Of a stretch of 16,803 nt of DNA, positions 7,048 through 12,576 are shown one piece after another. Location of the stretch: contig CAZQEN010000155.1 of NCBI GenBank assembly GCA_964591605.1, forward strand, positions 1-16,803, written 5' to 3'. This DNA comes from CAYLLT01 sp964591605. Lineage in GTDB: Bacteria > Planctomycetota > Phycisphaerae > UBA1845 > PWPN01. The position numbers were made by a program, and so were the translations under genes. The notes under the pieces are model-generated. The model worked only from the letters and a program-made list of their open reading frames with translations. It did no database searches and was not told the origin of the DNA. Every line of letters starts with the position of its first letter. Within the stretch, counting starts at the first letter, position 1.

Positions 7048-7809
7048 TCAACGATCGGATGCGGGCCGGGTGGTTGTGTGCCGGGTCCCGTCGCTCGGCG
7101 GCAGGGCCTTCTCCACCAGCTCGGCCCACTGGCGATACCCCGCGTCACTGAGGTGCAGGCCGTCGCGGGAGTAGTCCTTCCGCAGCAGCCCCTCATCGTC
7201 GGCGAAGGGTTTGTACACGTCCATGAACGGGCACTTCGCGTCGGCCGCGATGCGGACCAGCCGCCGGTTGAACTCGACGATGAGGGGCTGGAGCCCCGCG
7301 TAGCGGTCGCGCGTGGGAAAGAGCCCGACGATCACCAGCGGCACGTCGGGGCGCCGTGCTCTGATCTGATCGACAACCTTACGGTACGCCGCCTCGATCT
7401 CATCAAGCGACGGCTTGCCGGTCCGCCACAGATCGCCCAGGTCATTGACGCCGTTCTCCAGCAGCACGAACCCGGGGTTGCAGTCAAACACGCTCTCCTC
7501 GAGCCGCCCGAGCACGCCGCGCCCGTCCACTCCGATGTGATCCGAACTGATCCCGCGATTGAGGATCCGCCGGCCGGGCAAATACTTGTCGAAATCGAAC
7601 CCCTCCACATGCGACGACCCGACAAACACGATGTTCCGCGCCGCGGCGTTCTCCTGCCGGAACCTGGCGACCCGCTCCTCGTAGTGACGCGCCCATCTGT
7701 CGGCGGCCGGTCGCGTAGCCGGGGTTTGCGCCGACGCAGCGGAGACCACACAGCATGCCACCAAGGCAATCGAGGACGACAATGAACCGTCTGCGCATGC
7801 GTGACACAT
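7048..7809 (-). CDS. Exported SGNH/GDSL-family hydrolase
   Basis: A 253-residue esterase/acetylhydrolase-like protein. All SGNH blocks are present: block I IVFVGSSHVEGF with Ser66 as likely nucleophile, block II RGISS (Gly86), block III ENGVNDLG (Asn122) and block V DGLHLSDAGY (Asp216, His219). A hydrophobic ALVACCVVSAASA segment ending in an Ala-x-Ala site precedes a Pro-Ala-Thr-Arg-Pro linker, so export is expected. The ATG at 7809 follows AAGGGGGG by 5 nt. However, residues 1-13 carry no Arg or Lys, whereas another frame starting at 7798 reads MRRRFIVVL, a better signal n-region, suggesting a possible single-base frameshift. The gene is followed by the TPR membrane protein. The substrate is unknown; polysaccharide deacetylation is one option for such enzymes in planctomycetes. 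Confidence 0.88.
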   Translation of the reverse strand: MCHACADGSLSSSIALVACCVVSAASAQTPATRPAADRWARHYEERVARFRQENAAARNIVFVGSSHVEGFDFDKYLPGRRILNRGISSDHIGVDGRGVLGRLEESVFDCNPGFVLLENGVNDLGDLWRTGKPSLDEIEAAYRKVVDQIRARRPDVPLVIVGLFPTRDRYAGLQPLIVEFNRRLVRIAADAKCPFMDVYKPFADDEGLLRKDYSRDGLHLSDAGYRQWAELVEKALPPSDGTRHTTTRPASDR

Positions 7810-7890
7810 ACTGACCCCCCTTGGCGGGTGACTTCCACTGGGCAATGTAAGCGGGAATGGACACCGACGCCATAACGAGCATACCGGCGC

Positions 7891-7911
7891 GACTTGCCTT
7901 TGAGGCAAGTC
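7891..7911. promoter_or_regulatory. Perfect 9-bp palindrome in a divergent promoter region
   Basis: GACTTGCCT (7891-7899) and AGGCAAGTC (7903-7911) are exact inverted repeats around TTG. It lies in the 145-bp gap between the divergent SGNH hydrolase and regulator genes. TTGCCT (7895-7900) and TATGAA (7917-7922), 16 nt apart, could be a promoter for the plus-strand pair, which the palindrome would cover as an operator. Alternatively it is another member of the short-loop hairpins seen at 11355-11400. The repeat is certain; its role is inferred. Confidence 0.4.
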
Positions 7912-7954
7912 CGTGCTATGAATATGCTGGAAGAGGCACAGCCCTGGCGCTATC

Positions 7955-8233
7955 ATGCCAGCCATGTTCGCCAGAAAGCGTCTTTCTTCCGGCCAGCGGC
8001 AAGCGGTTCTCGAGCGAGTTGAAGAGACATGGCTCTGGCTCAGGCAGGTTGAGCAGTCTGCGTCCGAGGTGACGGACGAGATCCTCGCCCACACGCTTCG
8101 GAACCTCTGTTGCACGCTTCGGAGTCTGGCACTGCAAGGTGAGGCCAGAGCCGTTCGTCGGGGATTGGCGGCTATGCAGAACTGCACGTATGAACTGTAC
8201 CTGCGTCGCATCGAGCGGGGGAGGCCCCATTGA
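7955..8233 (+). CDS. Small helical protein of unknown function, coupled to a regulator
   Basis: A 92-residue protein that I do not recognise. It is predicted mostly helical with many Leu, Glu and Arg residues, for example RQAVLERVEETWLWLRQVEQ, and two adjacent Cys near residue 52. There is no signal peptide or membrane segment. ATG 7955 is used; ATG 7964 is possible and neither has a strong ribosome-binding site. Its stop (TGA 8231-8233) overlaps the TTG start of the HTH regulator, so the two are almost certainly co-transcribed and translationally coupled. Reading continuity, coupling and normal GC support a real gene. A partner, sensor or antagonist of the regulator is the simplest idea, without direct evidence. 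Confidence 0.62.
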   Translation: MPAMFARKRLSSGQRQAVLERVEETWLWLRQVEQSASEVTDEILAHTLRNLCCTLRSLALQGEARAVRRGLAAMQNCTYELYLRRIERGRPH

Positions 8234-8769
8234 GCACGATGCACCATGTCTTTGAAACCTCGTTTTCGGCCGACCTCGTCGCGTACCTGCGCGACGAGCG
8301 GCACATGACCCTCAGGCAGATCGGCGGAATGATCGGGGTCAGCGAGTCGTTCATCAGCCGCGTCGCCAGCGGGCAGCGCAACTTCACGCTCCGTCACCTC
8401 GACGCGTTCGAACGCCAGCTCGGGGGCTCTGTTTCGGTCCTGCTTCTGGAGGCACATCGCAGCCACATACCACCAGGCCAGAAGAAGTTCTTCGAGGAGA
8501 CGCTCGAACTGCTTCGTGGCCTGGGCGACCTGCTCCGCGACATCGGGCCGGAGCCGGAAGACGCCCGGAAGCGCCGCGGCCTCAATGAGATCCTGGCCCG
8601 CGTCGAAAAGCGGATAATCGCACGAACCATGCGCCGCGCGCGGGGCGACGAAGCAAAGGCCGCCGAGGAATTGCAGATCTCACGCAAGGCGCTGGTCGAG
8701 AAACTTGCCCGGTACGGATTGATTACGTCCGAACGCAGCAAGAGAAAGAGCTCGGCGACGCATGCGTGA
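8230..8769 (+). CDS. DNA-binding regulator with an XRE-type and a Fis-type helix-turn-helix
   Basis: A 179-residue predicted transcription regulator. Residues 26-65 form a Cro/C1-type HTH: MTLRQIGGMIGVSESFISRV followed by GQRNFTLRHLDAFERQLG. After a charged helical linker, residues about 122-164 resemble the Fis-type HTH found at the end of NtrC-family activators (ARTMRRARGDEAKAAEELQI, then SRKALVEKLARYGL). I see no AAA+ or receiver domain. The TTG start at 8230 is chosen because GGGGGAGG at 8217-8224 is 5 nt away and the codon overlaps the upstream stop; ATG 8239 lies about 14 nt from that site. The palindrome at 7891-7911 is a candidate autoregulatory target. A protein that only loosely resembles Fis in its second half is the alternative. 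Confidence 0.83.
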   Translation: MSTMHHVFETSFSADLVAYLRDERHMTLRQIGGMIGVSESFISRVASGQRNFTLRHLDAFERQLGGSVSVLLLEAHRSHIPPGQKKFFEETLELLRGLGDLLRDIGPEPEDARKRRGLNEILARVEKRIIARTMRRARGDEAKAAEELQISRKALVEKLARYGLITSERSKRKSSATHA

Positions 8770-8828
8770 GGTCGCAGCGATCTATGTGCGTGACTCTTTA
8801 AGACTCCAACTCACACTGCTCGCCGTCT

Positions 8829-9356
8829 CTATTCAGAAGAGCGAAACCCACGGGACTTGGCCTTGTCCGTTGCCCAGAGAATATCCCATGCATTCAGATA
8901 CGGTGCTAGTCTCTTCGCATATTTGATCGAGTCAAGGTTCCGCTTTCTGATGCTCGCGTCGTGTGGACGCCCGTTTCGGCCTGGAGTCGCCACCCATTTC
9001 TTGTAGTCCTTCACCAGTAGATCATTGACCACGTATGTGGGAATCACGTAGTACTTCATGTCACGCGTGTCCATCGCGAGGTCCACGAGCACGGTGAAGT
9101 CAGACTCCTTTGAGAGATTCCGAAAGATGCTTCCATCCTTTTTGATCATCCACTGCCAGTCGCTGTACTCTGCGGATTTCGTTTTGACCCGGATGCGGAC
9201 GGTTTGGCAGCCCCTTGAGGCCAGGATATCCAGAGAGTGTGCGTTCCGAGGCGCGAGTGCGGCAATGACACCGCTCTTGAGCAGTTCTGCGGCGACATAG
9301 CACTCGCCTGCGTTTCCGATGAGAGTGCCTTCCCCGGCCTTGATTCGGCCCGCCAT
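8829..9356 (-). CDS. PD-(D/E)XK-like hypothetical protein of low GC
   Basis: A 175-residue protein of uncertain function. The N-terminus GNAGECYVAAELLKSG (14-29) followed by APRNAHSLDILAS and TVRIRVKTK has the layout of small PD-(D/E)XK-fold proteins: a helix Glu, a strand Asp in SLDIL, then a Lys in RVK. The usual Glu or Gln two residues before that Lys is Arg here, so nuclease activity is doubtful. A DWQWMIKK segment and VIPTYVVNDLL follow, also typical of this group. The ATG at 9356 has GGAGG 6 nt upstream. The stop of the Uma2 gene lies 26 bp upstream, so the two probably form an operon. Three 60-base lines counted by eye hold 43-48% GC, well below the neighbours, which suggests recent transfer. 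Confidence 0.75.
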   Translation of the reverse strand: MAGRIKAGEGTLIGNAGECYVAAELLKSGVIAALAPRNAHSLDILASRGCQTVRIRVKTKSAEYSDWQWMIKKDGSIFRNLSKESDFTVLVDLAMDTRDMKYYVIPTYVVNDLLVKDYKKWVATPGRNGRPHDASIRKRNLDSIKYAKRLAPYLNAWDILWATDKAKSRGFRSSE

Positions 9357-9382
9357 ATCTAACCTCCACGCCCGATACGCTC

Positions 9383-10015
9383 TCAGCCACAGCTCGATTG
9401 AGCGGCCGCAGCGAAGACCGCACTCACGTCGGCTTCGAACCCGGGCAACAGGGCGGAACCGGCGCGATCGCCGCGCGCGAATTCGCCGTGCGGCTCGTAC
9501 CGGCCGTCGGCGAGCCGCAGGACGGTGATTCGCTCCTGCGCAGGGTCAACGATCCAGTACTCCGGGATGCCTGCCTCCGCGTAGTCATTGCGTTTGGCCA
9601 CGAGATCATGTTGACGGTTATCCTCGCTGACGACTTCCATCACCAGGTCCGCGCCTTCCCAATAGTCTTCGCCCATGCGCTCCACGTGCTGCGCGAACAT
9701 GAAGACCACATCCGGCTCGCGAAACGTGCCGGCGGGCAGCCGCACACGAAGCGGGGCGAAGAGCACGGTACCCAACCCGCGGGGCGAGACAAAGTGAAGC
9801 AGAAGATTGCTCAGGTATTGCACGATCTTCTGATGCGACATCTTCGGCATCGGCAGGATCTCCACGCGCCCCTGCGAGCATTCGACAAGGCGGCTCGTGC
9901 TGTTCGTCAGGGCCAGGTAGTCGACTTCCGACCAATGCCCCTGCTCAGGAAACAGCAGCGCGACATCCCAGGCCGGTCCGGCTTCGTTCGCAATCGGGCG
10001 TGTGAGTGTGGACAT
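9383..10015 (-). CDS. Uma2 family (DUF820) predicted endonuclease
   Basis: A 210-residue protein of the Uma2/DUF820 family, which has a PD-(D/E)XK restriction-endonuclease-like fold. The family pattern is clear: LVECSQGRVEILPMPKMSHQ, then FREPDVVFM with the strand Asp, DLVMEVVSEDNRQHDL with Glu and Asp, KRNDYAEAGIPEYWIVDP with the conserved Lys and EYW, and a closing ALLPGF. Length is normal. ATG 10015 is preferred: AGGTGA precedes it and a TATAAT lies just upstream; a TTG at 10021 is possible. It probably heads an operon with the low-GC gene downstream. Uma2 proteins are numerous in planctomycetes and cyanobacteria, some next to transposons. Biological role is unknown; no transposase is present here. 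Confidence 0.9.
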   Translation of the reverse strand: MSTLTRPIANEAGPAWDVALLFPEQGHWSEVDYLALTNSTSRLVECSQGRVEILPMPKMSHQKIVQYLSNLLLHFVSPRGLGTVLFAPLRVRLPAGTFREPDVVFMFAQHVERMGEDYWEGADLVMEVVSEDNRQHDLVAKRNDYAEAGIPEYWIVDPAQERITVLRLADGRYEPHGEFARGDRAGSALLPGFEADVSAVFAAAAQSSCG

Positions 10016-10035
10016 GCTCAAGTCACCTCTCCCAC

Positions 10036-10041
10036 ATTATA
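10036..10041 (-). promoter_or_regulatory. Candidate -10 element of the Uma2 gene
   Basis: The minus strand reads TATAAT exactly, 20 nt before ATG 10015, with AGAGGTGA between. The best -35 match, TTGCGG (10067-10062), is 20 nt away, longer than ideal. The element begins within 30 bp of the stop of the upstream Gfo/Idh/MocA gene, so the nuclease pair could be transcribed independently of that gene. Confidence 0.4.
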
Positions 10042-10068
10042 ACGCCTGCGCGTCGCGTTCGCCGCAAT

Positions 10069-11157
10069 TCATGACCCGAAGTCCAGCCACAGATCAATCG
10101 GCTTGTCGACCTTGCGCGGCGTGTACGGCCACTCGATGCGTCGGCCGGCACCGGCGGATTCGTAGGCGGCGTGGATGATCTTGAGGCATTCGCGGCCGTC
10201 TTCGCCGGTTTCGATGGGCTTCTCTTTACCCTGCACGCAGCGCAGGAAGTGGGCCATTTCCTGCGGGAAGCCGTAGTTCCAGATTTCCTCGAACGTGGTG
10301 AACGTGTAGCCTTTGGTGGTGGTGGCCTTTTCGACGGCGTAGCCGTAGCCGGTTTCGCTGTAGGTGAGCAGGGCGTTGCCGCGGAGGAGGTCGGCGCGGG
10401 TAAAACCCGCCGAGCCGTAGATCTCGCAGCGGTCGTCCACGCCGCCGGTCTTGGCCCAACTGTTCTCGGCGTGGCCGACGCGGCCGCGTTCGTATTCGAC
10501 GATGCAGAAGCTGTGATCCTCGCCGCGTGTCTTGTCGGCGTGGACGTACGTGCCCATCGTCGCGGTGACGCTCTTGACGGCCGGCTTACCGAAGACCCAG
10601 CGGGCGTACTCGATCGAGTGGCAGCCCATGTCCAGCAGCACGCCGCCGCCGGATTTGGTCACATCCCAGAACCACGGCGAGTGCGGGCCGAAGTGCTCCT
10701 CGCTCTGCTTGATCAGAAACGCCTTGCCGAGCGCGCCTTCGTCCACGAGCGTTTTGGCGCGGACGTACTTGGGGGCAAAGCAGAGCTCTTCGGCGTACAT
10801 GAGCAGCACGCCCGCCTTTTTGCACGCCTCGATCATGCGGTCGGCCTCTTCGAGCGTGCGGCACAGCGGCTTTTCGACGATGACGTGCTTACCGGCCTGG
10901 GCAGCGGCGATCGTCACCTCCGCATGGAGATAGTTGGGGATCGCGACGGTCACCACGTCGATGTCCTGGCGGTCGAGGAGGTGGCGGTAGTCGCCAAAGG
11001 CGTTGGGGATGCCGCGTTCGTGGGCGAAGCGCTTCGTCTTTTCAGCGTTGGAGCCGGCGACGCCGACGACCTGGGCGTGCGGCACCAGCTTGAACGCCGC
11101 GGCGTGGATGTCGCTGACGAAACCGGTTCCGATCATGCCGACTCTGACGGTGTCCAT
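10069..11157 (-). CDS. Gfo/Idh/MocA family NAD(P)-dependent oxidoreductase
   Basis: A 362-residue cytosolic dehydrogenase of the glucose-fructose oxidoreductase / inositol dehydrogenase family. The N-terminal Rossmann domain has GMIGTGFVSDIH (7-18), VAIPNYLHAE (71-80) and the signature HVIVEKPL with Lys96 of the EKP motif. In the C-terminal sheet domain GGGVLLDMGCHSIEYARWVFG carries the Asp176 and His180 positions typical of the active site. No Tat signal is present, unlike many planctomycete paralogues. The ATG at 11157 has AAAGGAG 6 nt upstream. Substrates in this family are sugars, inositols or sugar-like compounds and cannot be specified. The Tat-exported aldo/keto reductase is transcribed divergently, so co-regulation is possible. 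Confidence 0.93.
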   Translation of the reverse strand: MDTVRVGMIGTGFVSDIHAAAFKLVPHAQVVGVAGSNAEKTKRFAHERGIPNAFGDYRHLLDRQDIDVVTVAIPNYLHAEVTIAAAQAGKHVIVEKPLCRTLEEADRMIEACKKAGVLLMYAEELCFAPKYVRAKTLVDEGALGKAFLIKQSEEHFGPHSPWFWDVTKSGGGVLLDMGCHSIEYARWVFGKPAVKSVTATMGTYVHADKTRGEDHSFCIVEYERGRVGHAENSWAKTGGVDDRCEIYGSAGFTRADLLRGNALLTYSETGYGYAVEKATTTKGYTFTTFEEIWNYGFPQEMAHFLRCVQGKEKPIETGEDGRECLKIIHAAYESAGAGRRIEWPYTPRKVDKPIDLWLDFGS

Positions 11158-11269
11158 CGCGGGCTCCTTTAGGTTTGATATTAGCCCCGCATTAGAACAG
11201 GGCCGCCGCCCCGTTTCGAGACATCAGTCTGAAGCGTGCGGTATACTGGGTCAACCCGCGGGCAGTCCA

Positions 11270-11349
11270 ATGGAGCCCGAAGCCCACGCGAGGGATTTGC
11301 GGGGCGGGGCGCAACCGCGTGAAGCCCTCGCTTGCGCGTCGGGCTCCAT
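11270..11349. repeat. 80-bp inverted repeat with GGAGCCCGA arms
   Basis: ATGGAGCCCGA (11270-11280) is an exact inverted copy of TCGGGCTCCAT (11339-11349). Inside, GCGAGGG (11288-11294) pairs with CCCTCGC (11325-11331), with 7 unpaired bases on each side between the two stems. It lies between the divergent Gfo/Idh/MocA and aldo/keto reductase genes. I recall similar GAGCCCGACGCG-AAGCGAGGG strings as dispersed intergenic repeats in planctomycetes; this recollection was not checked. Confidence 0.75.
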
Positions 11350-11354
11350 GCGGC

Positions 11355-11400
11355 GCACCGGCGAGACGCCGGTGCCACACCCACGGGCAGGATGCCCGTG
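11355..11400. repeat. Twin GC-rich hairpins with 3-nt loops
   Basis: Hairpin 1 pairs GCACCGGCG (11355-11363) with CGCCGGTGC (11367-11375) around AGA. Hairpin 2 pairs CACGGGCA (11382-11389) with TGCCCGTG (11393-11400) around GGA. Both follow the plan CACNGGCR-3 nt-YGCCNGTG. They end 10 nt before the GAGGTG ribosome-binding site of the aldo/keto reductase gene. No T tract follows, so a terminator is unlikely. Confidence 0.85.
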
Positions 11401-11420
11401 TCACGAGCTGAGGTGATGCC

Positions 11421-12389
11421 ATGAATCGACGCGAGTTTCTCAGGTCGGCGGCGGCTGGCGGAGTGGTCCTGGCGGGCCAGGCGCTCGCGCGGCGTGGATG
11501 GGCGGCGGAGGCCACGACGCGCCCGGCCGCGCTCCCGAAGCGCCCGTACGGCAAAGACCAGGTGATGATCTCGATCATCGGCTTCCCCGGCTTTGCCCTC
11601 AAGGACGTGCCGCAGGACGAGGCGAACGCGATCGTGGCCGCGGCCGTAGAGCGCGGGCTCAACTACTTCGATGTGGCCCCGACGTACGGCAACGCGCAGC
11701 AGATCCTCGGGCCGGCGCTGGAACCGCATCGCGACCGGGCGTTCCTGGCCTGCAAGACGACGCAGCGCGGGCGCGAGGAAGCCGAGCGAGAGCTCAAGGG
11801 CTCGCTGGAGGCACTCAAGACGGATCATTTTGACCTCTACCAGCTCCACGCGATCACGGACGTGAAGAAGGACGTGGACGCGGCGTTCGCCAGGGGCGGT
11901 GCGATGGAGCTGCTGGTCGAGTTGCAGAAGGCGGGGGTCGTCCGGCACATCGGCTTTTCGGCGCACTCGATCGAGGCGGCGCTGGCGGCGATGGACCGCT
12001 ATGAATTCGATTCCGCGCTGTTCCCGGTCAACTATGCGTCGTGGAGCAAGGGCGAATTCGGGCCGCAGATCCTCAAGGCCGCCCGCGCGAAGGGCGTGAC
12101 GTGCCTGGCGCTCAAGGGCATGGCGCGTCAGCAGTGGCCCAAAGACGACCCGGCCAAGAAGAAGTTCACACGCTGCTGGTACCAGCCGTGCACGGACCGC
12201 CGCGAGGCCTCGCTGGCCCTGCGCTGGACGCTGAGCCGGCCGATCGCCGCCGCGATTCCGCCGGCCGACGTGTCGCTGCTCCCGCTGGCGCTCGACATCG
12301 CGTCGAACTTCCGGCCCATCGAAAAGGACGAGGCGAAGACGCTGGCGTCGATGGCGGCGGAGTGGAAGCCGATATTCCCTCAGGGGTAA
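11421..12389 (+). CDS. Tat-exported aldo/keto reductase
   Basis: A 322-residue NADPH-dependent reductase with a TIM-barrel fold. A classic twin-arginine signal, NRREFLRSAAAGG, opens the protein and is followed by an Ala-rich segment ending near WAAEATTRP. The catalytic tetrad is visible: Asp84 (YFDVAP), Tyr89 (TYGNAQ), Lys112 (LACKTT) and His143 (QLHAI). Further family blocks are HFDLYQLH, VRHIGFSAHS and ALKGMA. A CWYQPC segment with two Cys near 245-255 is common in exported planctomycete relatives, as far as I recall. The ATG at 11421 has GAGGTG 5-7 nt upstream. Export of an NADPH enzyme implies that it folds with cofactor before Tat transport. The substrate is unknown; the divergent Gfo/Idh/MocA gene suggests sugar chemistry. 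Confidence 0.92.
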   Translation: MNRREFLRSAAAGGVVLAGQALARRGWAAEATTRPAALPKRPYGKDQVMISIIGFPGFALKDVPQDEANAIVAAAVERGLNYFDVAPTYGNAQQILGPALEPHRDRAFLACKTTQRGREEAERELKGSLEALKTDHFDLYQLHAITDVKKDVDAAFARGGAMELLVELQKAGVVRHIGFSAHSIEAALAAMDRYEFDSALFPVNYASWSKGEFGPQILKAARAKGVTCLALKGMARQQWPKDDPAKKKFTRCWYQPCTDRREASLALRWTLSRPIAAAIPPADVSLLPLALDIASNFRPIEKDEAKTLASMAAEWKPIFPQG

Positions 12390-12472
12390 CCGGGCAAAGA
12401 AAATGACCACGAAGGCACGACGGTACGATAATCCGTCACATGGAAGTACAGCCCAGTAGCAGGATTGATTTC

Positions 12473-12550
12473 AACACGAAGACACGAAGCCACGAAGATG
12501 AACACAGGAATGCTCCTCTCTCTTCCTTCGTGCCTTCGTGTCTTCGTGTT
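12473..12550. repeat. MCACGAAG octamer array forming a 25-bp hairpin
   Basis: The left arm (12473-12497) is three CACGAAG-type units (ACACGAAG, ACACGAAG, CCACGAAG) and the right arm (12526-12550) is their inverted copy, CTTCGTG units. The arms pair over 25 bp with one mismatch around a 28-nt loop. A decayed unit pair, CCACGAAG-GCACGACG, lies at about 12408-12423. It fills the space between the aldo/keto reductase and glycosyltransferase genes and ends 26 bp before the latter's ATG. Confidence 0.88.
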
Positions 12551-12576
12551 AAAGAACGGGAGAGTCATTCGTCAAC

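Noticed and set aside
7484..7882. Separate 132-codon gene overlapping the SGNH hydrolase
   Set aside because: The body of the frame has no domain and lies over the SGNH catalytic region; only its start is kept as a possible frameshift clue.
10171..11172. 333-codon open frame on the plus strand opposite the Gfo/Idh/MocA gene
   Set aside because: Pure mirror of a conserved gene, rich in Val/Ala/Asp as expected for such a shadow.
11355..11400. Rho-independent terminator or riboswitch
   Set aside because: No T tract follows either hairpin on either strand, and no known riboswitch core is recognisable.
12473..12550. Terminal inverted repeats of an insertion sequence or MITE
   Set aside because: There is no transposase, no clear target-site duplication, and the arms are themselves built of octamers.
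12380..12568. Short frame on the minus strand between the reductase and glycosyltransferase genes
   Set aside because: It is the translated CACGAAG repeat; such peptides are spurious calls.
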